From JAUVIB01 sp964424545 (GTDB lineage Bacteria > Calditrichota > Calditrichia > Calditrichales > Calditrichaceae), in contig CAYRJN010000003.1 in the NCBI GenBank assembly GCA_964424545.1, positions 1 to 52,028 on the forward strand: 52,028 bases of DNA, written 5' to 3'. Position numbers and translations under genes: made by a program. A model generated the notes under the pieces. That model searched no databases. It worked only from the letters and a program-made list of their open reading frames with translations, and was not told the origin of the DNA. Shown here piece after piece: positions 1 through 8,580 of this stretch. Numbering within the stretch: position 1 is the first letter of the stretch; every line of letters begins with the position of its first letter.

Positions 1-1
1 A

Positions 2-100
2 CAACCAAAACAACTGGAATTACACATTTTGAGAGAACCAAGTGTAGAATATGGAGTCGAATTGGATTTAACTACTGTGCCCAACAAAAGCTATACGTAA
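2..100 (+). CDS. 3' end of an unrecognised gene cut by the window edge
   Basis: The first 33 codons in frame 2 read without a stop up to a TAA at 98-100, giving a 32-residue tail (ending VPNKSYT) whose composition looks like ordinary protein: alternating charged and hydrophobic residues and no low complexity. No start is visible because the window begins inside it. It would be on the plus strand, converging with the minus-strand polysaccharide genes. I do not recognise the family. About 200 bases follow (101-298) in which I see no gene. Confidence 0.35.
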   Translation, partial: QPKQLELHILREPSVEYGVELDLTTVPNKSYT

Positions 101-298
101 TGCGGGTAAAGTGCTAAATATGAACATTGCAGCATTAAATAAAATTAGTAGTAAATTTAAAGTGTGGTGTTTCAAAATCCCGCACTACGCATAGCCAAAC
201 CGTTCACGCCGAATCCTTGGCAAATAAGGCGTAAGTTTTTCAAAAATCCATTAAGGTTATTATGCTTAAATAGATTTTATGTAAAAAAAGGCAGAGGC

Positions 299-574
299 TT
301 AGGCGTTCCGGCTTTTTTTTATAGACTTCTTATGCGGTTTTTGCAATAAGTTATTGGCTAACTTAAATAAACGGTAAAACGGGGCAATCAATATGGGCAT
401 CCACAGGCTGCCCGTTAGAAAATACATGGTCAATAAATACAGCCAACCGCTAAACCACCATTCAAGTGCCATTCCTACATTTGAAATTACAATAAAAATC
501 AACGATAATACGTAACCGAAACGCTTTATGGAGCGATTTTCATCGGTTGTTTTTCCTTGTAAAAGACTGTCCAT
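299..574 (-). CDS. SxtJ-like small membrane protein
   Basis: This 91-residue protein has two hydrophobic segments, at about residues 21-36 and 44-63, separated by a tryptophan-rich turn (EWWFSGW). A charged N-terminus precedes them and a Lys/Arg-rich tail ends the protein. The layout, including an RxFG motif before the first membrane segment and a PxxxxPxY motif after the second, resembles the SxtJ family of small membrane proteins often found in polysaccharide and secondary-metabolite loci; their function is not established. Its start overlaps the stop of the UpxY-like gene by one base (TAATG), so the two are almost certainly translationally coupled. The family call is from general appearance and is moderate; that it is a real membrane protein is more certain. 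Confidence 0.6.
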   Translation of the reverse strand: MDSLLQGKTTDENRSIKRFGYVLSLIFIVISNVGMALEWWFSGWLYLLTMYFLTGSLWMPILIAPFYRLFKLANNLLQKPHKKSIKKSRNA

Positions 575-1074
575 TATTGCGCTCCGGAAATTTTTTTAAC
601 TTCGTCGGCGTTTATTTCCACCGAAACCGTTTGCATAATACCGTCAATAGTAATTATCAGTCTTTGCCGCCCTTTTATGGTCTTAATAACGCCTTTCATT
701 CCTTTAAAAGGCCCAAAATCAACTTCAACCGGATCGCCTACTCTTATATAATTTTCCATCTGTATCTTTTCCGGCCGCGTCAGCATGCGTTTTAAAGAGT
801 CAATCTGCCAGTCGGGCACAACCACCGGATCGCCGCTGAAATTAACGATTTTTACCACGCCTTTTGTCTGCAATACGGTATAGCGGTCTTTATAATCGAT
901 ATGCACAAAAAGATACCCCTTAAATAATGGAGCATCAATCTTTTTCTTACGGTCTTTCCATTGACTTATTTTTTTTACAAGCGGCAAAAAGGTTTCCATT
1001 CCTTTTTCAACCAGCTCCTCGTTAACTTTTTTTTCATGACGCGGCCTTGTATATACGGCATACCAATGTATCAT
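574..1074 (-). CDS. NusG-family specialised antiterminator (UpxY/RfaH-like)
   Basis: This 166-residue protein has the NusG N-terminal (NGN) fold signature: WYAVYTRPRHEKK at residues 4-16, then a central F-K-GYLFV stretch at about 51-58. A C-terminal KOW motif (VGDPVEVDFGPFKGMKG) sits at about 112-128. Its length and its place inside a polysaccharide locus match the UpxY/RfaH branch, operon-specific paralogues that load on RNA polymerase and suppress premature termination across long surface-polysaccharide operons, rather than housekeeping NusG, which normally sits next to secE and rplK. It is coupled to the downstream SxtJ-like gene. A likely target is the same locus, which holds an intrinsic terminator upstream of the phosphodiesterase gene; that link is inference. 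Confidence 0.85.
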   Translation of the reverse strand: MIHWYAVYTRPRHEKKVNEELVEKGMETFLPLVKKISQWKDRKKKIDAPLFKGYLFVHIDYKDRYTVLQTKGVVKIVNFSGDPVVVPDWQIDSLKRMLTRPEKIQMENYIRVGDPVEVDFGPFKGMKGVIKTIKGRQRLIITIDGIMQTVSVEINADEVKKISGAQ

Positions 1075-1164
1075 TTTTCCCTTTCCGTATTATTTTATCG
1101 TATAGGAATTTTAAAAAAATAACATGATTGATCATTTCTCCACAAGACAATGAAAATTCCATCA

Positions 1165-1260
1165 TTAACAAATTTGGGGTTTTCTCATTCCCTCTACAAT
1201 GGGATTGCCGTCCTCGATTCCACGACAGCGCAACGACAGACTTGTCATTTAAATCAATCG
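1165..1260. repeat. possible degenerate interspersed repeat
   Basis: On the minus strand this stretch contains TGTCGTTGCGCTGTCGTGG followed by a purine-rich run and GGCAATCCC. That resembles the widespread GTCATTGCG...GTGGCAATC type of short interspersed repeat found between bacterial genes. A related core (CTGTCGTTGCGAAG) occurs at about 35502-35515. No open reading frame here is convincing. The assignment rests on pattern memory and only two partial copies in the window. Confidence 0.3.
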
Positions 1261-1335
1261 GTTTTATAACATTTTGTTCTTATATCAGCGTAAAAAGAAT
1301 TTATAAACGTAAACAATGGTATACAAAATAAAAAA

Positions 1336-2649
1336 TCATATTTCCAATAGACATCTGCGAACATCGATAATAGAAACAAGACAGTCCGGAATGTTTTTAT
1401 TCAAAGAAAAAATAAAAAAATAATAAAAAGTATTTTTTCCGGTAAATTGTTTTTTTTCAAAAATATATTTATTCCACAACTGCCCTTTAAAATCATAACC
1501 TTTATTGGCAATAATTAGTAAATCGGGTATATGTGTCGGTAGGCTCTCCTCTTTTGTCAGCAAACGCCCCTCTTGGTTTTGCCTTGCGAGCAGTTCCGGC
1601 GCCGTCAATATTTCTTTAACGACAGGCTGTCCGTCATCTGGATCGCACAGTTCGTATAAATTCTGTTTCAACGCCGCGCAGACGCTTTCATACTCTGCGC
1701 CGGCTTGAACGCTCCCCGTCTTTTCCCTGCCCCTAAGATTGATATAAATCCTGCCGGGATACAGCGCATAAGCTTTTGCGGTAGGATGCAGGTCGTACAA
1801 ATTTTGCGGATTAGGACGACGGAATTGTAAGAAACCGTTTTTCCATAACCAGCGATTGAGATAAACTTCTTTTTTTAAAGCAGTAAAACCGTGATCGGAA
1901 AGTATAATCAAATTCATATCTGGCGATAGCGCCTTTATAATTTCGCCGATACGAGCGTCGATTTTACGGTACAGATCAAAGAACATGCCGCTGAAAACAG
2001 CATCGCCATTTTCCATATACTCCCATAAAAAATGATGCAGGCGGTCCGTTTCCATAATATGGGTCATAAAAAAATCCCAGGATTCCTGTTTCCAGAAATG
2101 AAACAGCATTTCAAAACGCTTATCCAACACATCATTAAGATCCCACATAAAACCGTGTAAATCTCTTTTTCCTAGTTCAATATCGGCGTCAATCCTATAA
2201 CCGCGCTGTTTAAGAAATTGTCCTACTTCGGCGGGATGGGTTCCTTGCATAACATCATTACCGAGAAATCCGCAAATGGCGATACCGTTTACCTTGGGCG
2301 GCGGAAAGGTTAACGGAACATTCATGGTAAAAACCCGTTTGCCGACCTTTGAAAGTTTTGCCCAAATCGTTTCCGACTTCAAATCGTTATATGCCGGAAC
2401 GGCCCAGTTCATAGCAACCGGATCGCGTTCTAAAAAACCCATTACCCCATGCTCAACAGGCGTTTTACCGGTCATAAAAGAAGCCCAGGCCGAAGAGGAT
2501 ACGGGCGGGAGGACGGAATCCATTTTTTTTATATTACCCGTTTCAATAAGATTTTTAAAATTAGGCATTATATTTTGCCCGACCATCTTCATTAATAAAG
2601 AATAAGGAAGACCGTCAAGCGACAGCACAAATATTTTATCCATAAACAT
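1336..2649 (-). CDS. Type I phosphodiesterase/nucleotide pyrophosphatase-like protein, C-terminus degenerate
   Basis: This 437-residue protein belongs to the alkaline phosphatase superfamily. The N-terminus has the metal-binding LSLDGLPY (about residues 8-15), the nucleophile region SSSAWASFMTGK with HGV just after it (about 51-69), and a central LSDHGF metal site (about 250-255). These enzymes hydrolyse phosphodiesters or phosphoglycerol groups at two zinc ions. The family usually has a last metal ligand in a G-x-H-T-x-x-D/A motif; here the equivalent reads GKNTFYYF (residues 404-411), so the histidine is absent, and the protein ends soon after. It may be a relic, inactive, or active with altered metal binding. 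ATG at 2649 and 2643 are both possible starts. A strong terminator separates it from the gene upstream. Confidence 0.8.
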   Translation of the reverse strand: MFMDKIFVLSLDGLPYSLLMKMVGQNIMPNFKNLIETGNIKKMDSVLPPVSSSAWASFMTGKTPVEHGVMGFLERDPVAMNWAVPAYNDLKSETIWAKLSKVGKRVFTMNVPLTFPPPKVNGIAICGFLGNDVMQGTHPAEVGQFLKQRGYRIDADIELGKRDLHGFMWDLNDVLDKRFEMLFHFWKQESWDFFMTHIMETDRLHHFLWEYMENGDAVFSGMFFDLYRKIDARIGEIIKALSPDMNLIILSDHGFTALKKEVYLNRWLWKNGFLQFRRPNPQNLYDLHPTAKAYALYPGRIYINLRGREKTGSVQAGAEYESVCAALKQNLYELCDPDDGQPVVKEILTAPELLARQNQEGRLLTKEESLPTHIPDLLIIANKGYDFKGQLWNKYIFEKKQFTGKNTFYYFFIFSLNKNIPDCLVSIIDVRRCLLEI

Positions 2650-2664
2650 TCATCCCGATTGTAA

Positions 2665-2700
2665 AAAAGGCAGAAAATCGCTGTCGATTCCCTGCCTTTT
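2665..2700 (-). terminator. Intrinsic terminator after the 67-residue protein gene
   Basis: Read on the minus strand, AAAAGGCAG pairs perfectly with CTGCCTTTT (9 bp). An inner AATCG/CGATT pairing and a run of T after the stem complete the hairpin. It lies between the small RHH-like gene (stop at 2722) and the start of the phosphodiesterase gene (2649), so it should end or attenuate transcription within the polysaccharide locus. Confidence 0.8.
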
Positions 2701-2721
2701 ACACACCCTGTTTATTTCGGC

Positions 2722-2925
2722 TTACAAATATCCCAAATCCTTTAAACGCTTCTCAACCGCATTATCACCGACTTTACTCAGCTCATCGGCATTGTTTTCC
2801 AAATAGTTTTGCAATACAATTATGACAAAGTCTTCCACAGCTTCTTTGCTCGCGTCGCCGGTTATTTCCGCAATTTTTTCGATTAGCGATTCGGGAATAT
2901 CAATTGAAAGAACATTTGTACTCAT
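2722..2925 (-). CDS. 67-residue ribbon-helix-helix-like protein with sulfatase-type C-terminal motif
   Basis: The first 20 residues (LSIDIPESLIEKI) have the strand-then-helix pattern of CopG/RHH or antitoxin-like small proteins, and a predicted helical middle follows. The last residues, KRLKDLGYL, match the short tail seen at the C-termini of many bacterial sulfatases and alkaline-phosphatase-superfamily enzymes (typically RLxxLGY). Here that tail sits on a separate small protein directly upstream of a phosphodiesterase gene whose own C-terminus is damaged. The start lies 7 bases after the stop of the nucleotide-sugar dehydrogenase gene, so the two are co-transcribed. The RHH assignment is by eye. 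A role as a DNA-binding regulator or a detached enzyme tail are both open. Confidence 0.6.
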   Translation of the reverse strand: MSTNVLSIDIPESLIEKIAEITGDASKEAVEDFVIIVLQNYLENNADELSKVGDNAVEKRLKDLGYL

Positions 2926-2932
2926 GTTAAAG

Positions 2933-4243
2933 CTACGCCTTTACGATTTTATGGCGATTTTTCATAACATTCTTAGCGGCGTTACGCGTATCCACGAGCA
3001 ATTGAGAATGTTCCACGATAAAATCCCAGTCATAAACGGAATGATCGGTGGAAACCAAAACACAGTCATATTGCGCCAAATTTTCCTTCGTCAAATCGAC
3101 GCTTTTGCTTTTAAAATCATATTTGCGCATTTCCGGCAATTCGGGAATCAAGGGATCGTTATAGTCCACAACGGCGCCCTTATCATTCAATATTTCCATT
3201 AATTTAAACGAGGGTGATTCCCGGGGATCGTCAATATCCTTCTTATAGGCCGCGCCGAGAATCAGCACTTTAGCGCCTTTCAGGCTTTTATTATGATCAT
3301 TTAGCGCTTCCATTACCTTTTGTACAACCCAGTAAGGCATTGCCGTATTTACTTCTCCTGCCAATTCGATAAAACGAGTGTTAATATCATATTCTCTCGC
3401 CTTCCATGTCAAATAAAAAGGATCAATAGGGATACAGTGACCGCCCAAACCGGGACCGGGATAAAAGGGCATATAACCGAAAGGTTTGGTTGACGCTGCG
3501 TTGATCACCTCCCAGACATCGATATCCATGCGCTCCAGAATAATTTTCATCTCATTGACCAAAGCAATATTAACGCTTCTAAAAATATTTTCCAACAGTT
3601 TAGTCGCTTCGGCCGCCTTGCTGCTTGAAACGGGAACAGCCTTAACGATCACCTTTTCATAAAGCGCTTTGGAAAGCTGACGGGCGTATTCCGTATTAGC
3701 GCCGACAACTTTGGGAATGGTATGAGTATTATATTTGGGATTATTGGGATCTTCTCTCTCCGGCGAGAAAGCCACCCAAAAATCATCATCCCCTTTTAAA
3801 CCCGATTTTTCAAGAATCGGTTTTAACACTTCTTCCGTTGTACCCGGATAAGTAGAACTTTCCAAAACTATAAGCTGCCCCTTGCGAATATGTTTACTTA
3901 GCGTTTCAGCCGTACCGGTAATAAACGACATATCCGGTTCGCGATGTTTCGTCAACGGCGTAGGCACACAAATCAGAATACAGTCGACGTCCTTAATCTT
4001 TCCGAAATCATCCGTGCTGGTAAATAAATTTGAAGCCAACACGCCTTGAATCCGTTTTTCATCGATATGTTTAATATAAGATTTTCCGGCATTAAGCATA
4101 TCCACTTTTCGTTTGTCAATATCAAAACCAATCGTTTTAAAACCGTGTTCGACAAATTCCATTAACAGCGGCAGGCCGACATACCCCAAACCGACCACTC
4201 CGATAACAGCCTCGTTTTTTTCTATCTTTTGCAATAAATCCAT
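2933..4243 (-). CDS. UDP-N-acetylglucosamine 6-dehydrogenase-type nucleotide sugar dehydrogenase
   Basis: This 436-residue NAD-dependent enzyme oxidises C6 of a UDP-sugar to a uronic acid for surface polysaccharide. It has an N-terminal Rossmann motif GVVGLGYVGLPL (about residues 15-26), a conserved SSTYPGTT (about 128-135) and a catalytic cysteine in GLGGHCIPIDP (about 265-275). A C-terminal UDP-binding domain contains YKKDIDDPRESPS. The FSPEREDP motif and the GGHC rather than GGSC active site place it with WbpA/WecC-like dehydrogenases of N-acetylated UDP-hexosamines rather than UDP-glucose dehydrogenase. It follows the UDP-glucose dehydrogenase gene after about 60 bases, so the locus can supply two acidic sugar precursors. 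Confidence 0.88.
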   Translation of the reverse strand: MDLLQKIEKNEAVIGVVGLGYVGLPLLMEFVEHGFKTIGFDIDKRKVDMLNAGKSYIKHIDEKRIQGVLASNLFTSTDDFGKIKDVDCILICVPTPLTKHREPDMSFITGTAETLSKHIRKGQLIVLESSTYPGTTEEVLKPILEKSGLKGDDDFWVAFSPEREDPNNPKYNTHTIPKVVGANTEYARQLSKALYEKVIVKAVPVSSSKAAEATKLLENIFRSVNIALVNEMKIILERMDIDVWEVINAASTKPFGYMPFYPGPGLGGHCIPIDPFYLTWKAREYDINTRFIELAGEVNTAMPYWVVQKVMEALNDHNKSLKGAKVLILGAAYKKDIDDPRESPSFKLMEILNDKGAVVDYNDPLIPELPEMRKYDFKSKSVDLTKENLAQYDCVLVSTDHSVYDWDFIVEHSQLLVDTRNAAKNVMKNRHKIVKA

Positions 4244-4302
4244 TTTCCTTACCTCGTCTATCGGTTATTATCAAAATCTCATTTTTACTTTTTACTATTT
4301 TT

Positions 4303-5616
4303 TTAAGGTCTGCCTATAGAAAAATAATCAATCCCCATTTTTTTCATTCTCCGCGGCTTATAAAGATTCCTTCCGTCAAAGATTGCGGGCGTTTTTAGGA
4401 GCTCTTTTATGAAAAGAAAATCAGGTTCTCTAAATTCATTCCATTCCGTCATAATAATAAGAGCATCGGCGTCGCTTAAAGCGTCATAGCGTTTGTCATA
4501 AAGAAATATATCTTTATCCAAATATTCTTCAAAACGCCGGCGCGCTTCTTTCATGGCCTCGGGATCGTAAGCGTTAATTTTTGCACCCTCTTTTATTAAG
4601 GCATTTATCATTTCTATAGCCGGCGCCTCGCGCATATCGTCGGTTTTTGGCTTAAAAGCCAGTCCCCAAACGGCAAAAGTTCTATCGGTAAGTTCGTCTT
4701 TGAAATATTTTTTAATCTTTGGCAATAGAACTGTTTTCTGCCTTTCATTAACCTTTTCCACCGATTCCAATATTTTCATATTTGAACCGAGTTCTTTTGC
4801 TTTATGAATAAGCGCTTTTACGTCCTTAGGAAAGCATGAACCGCCGTATCCGGTCCCGGGAAAAATAAACGAAGGTCCGATTCTTGAATCCGCACCGATA
4901 CCTTTGCGCACCATTTCCACATTAGCGCCAACTTTATCGCACAAATTGGCAATTTCATTCATAAACGATATTTTCGTTGCTAATAGAGAGTTGGCCGCAT
5001 ATTTTGTCAATTCGGCGCTTTTTTCATCCATCACAATAATCGGTTTGCCGGTGCGCACAAAAGGCGCATATAGATTTCGCATTGTTTCGATAGCGTCTTC
5101 GTCGCTGGCGCCGATAATTACGCGATCCGGTTTCATAAAATCGGCGATGGCGGAACCTTCTTTCAAAAATTCGGGATTGGACACAACCGCAATCTTATGA
5201 TCGGTACGTTTTTTGATAACCGCTTTAACCTTGTGCGCCGTTCCGACGGGCACCGTACTTTTATCCACAACAATTTTATAACCGTTGGCATACTTTCCTA
5301 TTTCATCGGCTACGCTAAGCACATATTGAAGATCGGCTGAACCGTCCTCGTCGGGCGGCGTTCCAACTGCGATAAAAATAATGGATGACTTCTCAACGGC
5401 CAGCTTCATATCCGTCGTAAAATCGAGACGATCTTCGCGCAGGTTCATTTTTATCATTTCGGACAGCCCCGGTTCATAAATAGGCACTTGTCCGTTTTTC
5501 AATTGATCAATTTTATTTTGATCGACATCCATACAAATCACTTCGTTTCCGGAATCGGCAAAACAAGTTCCGGCTACCAGCCCCACATATCCACTGCCAA
5601 TAACTGATATTTTCAA
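4303..5616 (-). CDS. ugd: UDP-glucose 6-dehydrogenase
   Basis: This 437-residue protein converts UDP-glucose to UDP-glucuronate with two NAD. It shows the Rossmann start MKISVIGSGYVGLVAG and an acidic residue after the second strand (MDVD) for NAD. GTPPDEDGSAD and the STVPVGT loop follow. The catalytic cysteine is in GTGYGGSCFPKD (about residues 251-262), with a C-terminal WGLAFKPKTDDMREAP domain. Length and motifs match the Ugd/TuaD group. The 549 bases upstream hold no gene but carry a dispersed repeat, so it probably has its own promoter separate from the Wzc-like gene. Confidence 0.93.
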   Translation of the reverse strand: MKISVIGSGYVGLVAGTCFADSGNEVICMDVDQNKIDQLKNGQVPIYEPGLSEMIKMNLREDRLDFTTDMKLAVEKSSIIFIAVGTPPDEDGSADLQYVLSVADEIGKYANGYKIVVDKSTVPVGTAHKVKAVIKKRTDHKIAVVSNPEFLKEGSAIADFMKPDRVIIGASDEDAIETMRNLYAPFVRTGKPIIVMDEKSAELTKYAANSLLATKISFMNEIANLCDKVGANVEMVRKGIGADSRIGPSFIFPGTGYGGSCFPKDVKALIHKAKELGSNMKILESVEKVNERQKTVLLPKIKKYFKDELTDRTFAVWGLAFKPKTDDMREAPAIEMINALIKEGAKINAYDPEAMKEARRRFEEYLDKDIFLYDKRYDALSDADALIIMTEWNEFREPDFLFIKELLKTPAIFDGRNLYKPRRMKKMGIDYFSIGRP

Positions 5617-5752
5617 CTACCATTACTCCTAACTATATTATTGTATCTGAATTTAAAAATATAACATATTTTAGACGCATCCAGTATTCTTATTGTAATA
5701 TCCTCAATTTCGTAATTTTATAAATAATACATAGCTCATTCGCATAGGCAAT

Positions 5753-5977
5753 ATTTTAGATTCCTTCTTTCGAAGGAATGACAAACGTCAAAATTTATTC
5801 TCCCACAAGCTATCCGTCCCATAATCACACCCATCTTTCATTCCCGATGCCGTATAGATGGGGACGGGAATCCAAATCTTCCTACTCAAGATTCAGATTA
5901 TCCGATTCATCGGAAAATGTTACGTTGACGATTCTACCCGTATTTTTTCCATTAATCACTTTGCGAAGCAATGTTCT
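5753..5977 (+). repeat. Dispersed intergenic repeat, copy A
   Basis: This copy lies in the 549-base gap between ugd and the Wzc-like gene, which holds no gene that I can see. It contains an extra hairpin module at 5753-5790 (GATTCC-TTCTTTCGAA-GGAATGAC). The main unit follows, with an ATTCCCG/CGGGAAT stem at about 5841-5871 and the conserved 3' end ATTCTACCCGTATTTTTTCC-ATTAATCACTTTGCGAAG-ATGTTCT. Related copies are at 17905, 36076, 41206 (inverted) and 51976 (inverted, cut by the window end). Confidence 0.8.
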
Positions 5978-6165
5978 AAACTTCCGATATTAGTTAATAG
6001 GATTTTATAATTTACAAACGGATATTCAATCCGTAATAAAATCTTTGATATTTCAATGCTAATGAATATATTGATAAGCTATTGCGACAATCGTCACAAA
6101 ACAAGTACTAAACTTCATTTAACCTTCGGTAATACATACCCGATCCGTACAAACTCCTCAATAGC

Positions 6166-8436
6166 TTAAACGGAAAAGATTTTTGAGAAAAGTGATTTTT
6201 TCTTTTTTCCCGGCTTTGCGTAGTAATGGTGATAATAATAATAATATGACCCATATACGCCGCTGATATCCACCCCGTTTAAAACCAAGCCTATAAGATT
6301 GGTATTGATATTATCCAAAAGCCCCTTGGCTCTTTGCAAGGCATCTTTATTGGTTTGATTAGCCGCTACAACCAAAATCGTACCGTCCACATCTTTACTC
6401 AAAACAGCGGCATCGGTCACGGCGATTACGGGCGGACTGTCAATCAATATTCTGTCAAAATCTTTTTTCAAGCGCTCCAGCAAATTGTGCATTTTTGAAG
6501 ACGCCAACAACTCCGATGGATTCGGCGGCAAACTACCGCTGGTAATGATCCATAAATTTTCTAAAAACGTTTGCTTCGGCAAATTTTCATAGGAAATCAT
6601 ATCCATCAAATAATTTGTTATACCATCTTCTTTATCATGACCGAATACGGAATGAATCACCGGTCTGCGTAAGTCGGCGTCTAACAATACAACCTTTTTT
6701 CCCGCTTTAGCCATGGCGATAGCAAGATTCGCCACGGTTGTGGATTTACCTTCTTTAGGACCGGAGCTGGTCATCAGTATGGTTTTAAGCTCCCTTTCAA
6801 TTGTGCTGTACTGCAAATTGGTTCGTAACGTTCGATAGGTTTCAGCAACCGGCGATTTCGGATCCAAATGGGTAATCAAGCGAGCTTCAATCTTTTTCCC
6901 CTCAACGGAGCCCAGCTTTTCCAGCTTATGTTCAAGTTTCTTTTCATATTTATCTATTTCTATCTTTGGCACGCTGACCAAGATGTTGTACCCCATGGCC
7001 TGCAACTCTTCCTGCGTCTTTATGGTATTATCCATATACTCTATTACAAACGTAATACCGACGCCTAAGCCAAGCCCGATCAGGATACCGAGCATAATAT
7101 TTAATTTTTTTTTCGGTTTAATAGGGTCATAGGGTTCAATCGCTTCATCAAGGATAAGCACATTGCGGCTTTTGGCCGCTTCTTGGATTTTTGTTTCTTC
7201 CATTTTTTGTTTTAATAACAGATATGTATCTTCATCGACTTTAACCCGCCTTTGTATTCTTGCAAGTTCAAGCGTTTTTTCCGGCAGGGTTTCCAATTTC
7301 GTATTATATTCCGCAACAACTTCTTCGAGAGCATTAACCTTAGCCATATTAGCTTTAATTTCGCTGTCAACGGTCAATAGTTTTGTCACCAATTCCTGAG
7401 AAAGGGAAAAGGGGTCCTGTACCATACTGGATGTTGATATTTTTCCGGCCTCTTCCTTCAGCCTCTCTTTAATAGCATTAATTTTTTCATCATATTGTTT
7501 GATACGCGCTTCAAAATATCGTTTGTTGGTGGTCTCCGTTTCAATCGCCGTAGTATATTTTGCTTTATCGGCTACGGCCGCGGCTAATTCCTGTTGTAAA
7601 CTTAACAAATATGGCGTAGAAATTTCGCTTAAATCCTTAGCTAAGGTAACCTTACGTTCATTTAACTGTTTCTCCAACGAATTACGCATCTCTATGCCTG
7701 TTTGTAACTCTACTCTCGTCTGCTCTAATTGCGATTCAACGACGGAAGCGCGCGAAACCAGCTCTTTAGTTTCGTCGTCGAGACTGATAACTTTATTTTT
7801 TTCCAAATAATCCTGAAATTTTTCTTCGGAAAGACGCAGTTCTTCGCCTTTTTTCCTTAATTGTTCGGAAAGAAAGGCCTTCAAATCAACCATCTCTATT
7901 TTACTGGCTTCGGCATTGGTTAAACGAAATTCATCGGCAATGGCATTGGCTATATATGCGGCTTCAAAGGGCTTGGAAGCATGATATTTCAATTCGATAA
8001 TATCGGTATCCTTGCGCTGCGTTGCCTCCATATTCCCGCGAATTGTTGCAACCATACCGCGCATACTTAAAAATTCACCATCCTCGTTGGGTTGAAAAAT
8101 ACTGAGTGAATCGCGCACTTCGGCCATCTCGAGACGTTTTATAACGCGTTCGGCAATTCTGCGGCTTTTTAATATCTCTATTTGATTGGGAATTAAGGTG
8201 GTCTGACCGCCGAAAGCGTCCATATTAAAAATCTGGCGCTCCATTGAACCGTCGCTCTTAATAATAACCGTAGTCATCGCTTCATACACCGGAGGAGAGG
8301 TGTAGGTAATATAGAGCGTTATTAGAAAAACGACAATAAATGAACTTATTATTATCCAGCGACCTCTATACAAAATTCGGATATAATCTTGAATTGAAAC
8401 TTGACTTTCAAATTCTTCTTCATAATAATCTGACAA
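6166..8436 (-). CDS. Wzc-like polysaccharide co-polymerase with BY-kinase domain
   Basis: This 756-residue inner-membrane protein controls polysaccharide chain length and export through autophosphorylation cycles. A Wzz domain starts with a transmembrane helix at about residues 28-46. A long periplasmic coiled-coil region follows (about 170-430), then a proline-preceded second membrane helix at about 444-464. The cytoplasmic bacterial tyrosine kinase domain has Walker A SSGPKEGKSTT (about 553-563), Walker A' VVLLDADLRRP and Walker B RILIDSPP (about 659-666). The C-terminus carries a tyrosine cluster (YGSYYYYYHHYYAKP), the expected phosphorylation site. The PHP-type phosphatase gene lies just upstream, giving a kinase/phosphatase pair. 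The kinase is fused to the Wzz part, as in Gram-negative bacteria. Confidence 0.93.
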   Translation of the reverse strand: MSDYYEEEFESQVSIQDYIRILYRGRWIIISSFIVVFLITLYITYTSPPVYEAMTTVIIKSDGSMERQIFNMDAFGGQTTLIPNQIEILKSRRIAERVIKRLEMAEVRDSLSIFQPNEDGEFLSMRGMVATIRGNMEATQRKDTDIIELKYHASKPFEAAYIANAIADEFRLTNAEASKIEMVDLKAFLSEQLRKKGEELRLSEEKFQDYLEKNKVISLDDETKELVSRASVVESQLEQTRVELQTGIEMRNSLEKQLNERKVTLAKDLSEISTPYLLSLQQELAAAVADKAKYTTAIETETTNKRYFEARIKQYDEKINAIKERLKEEAGKISTSSMVQDPFSLSQELVTKLLTVDSEIKANMAKVNALEEVVAEYNTKLETLPEKTLELARIQRRVKVDEDTYLLLKQKMEETKIQEAAKSRNVLILDEAIEPYDPIKPKKKLNIMLGILIGLGLGVGITFVIEYMDNTIKTQEELQAMGYNILVSVPKIEIDKYEKKLEHKLEKLGSVEGKKIEARLITHLDPKSPVAETYRTLRTNLQYSTIERELKTILMTSSGPKEGKSTTVANLAIAMAKAGKKVVLLDADLRRPVIHSVFGHDKEDGITNYLMDMISYENLPKQTFLENLWIITSGSLPPNPSELLASSKMHNLLERLKKDFDRILIDSPPVIAVTDAAVLSKDVDGTILVVAANQTNKDALQRAKGLLDNINTNLIGLVLNGVDISGVYGSYYYYYHHYYAKPGKKKKSLFSKIFSV

Positions 8437-8580
8437 ATTTTGACTCCTTATTTGATGCCGTTTATTATAAAACTTAAAGCATTGTCAATAAAATTTAAAA
8501 ATACGCCGGTTACGCCTTATAATTTTCACAAGCTACAATCTAAAAAAATATTTTATCAGAACAAATAATTTAAATCACAC

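Noticed and set aside
164..349. Plus-strand frame of 61 codons at the window start
   Set aside because: It overlaps the SxtJ-like gene on the other strand, has no family match, and its first half is AT-rich spacer.
5778..5993. Plus-strand frame of 71 codons upstream of ugd
   Set aside because: It lies inside repeat copy A and is broken in the other copies, so it is not a gene.
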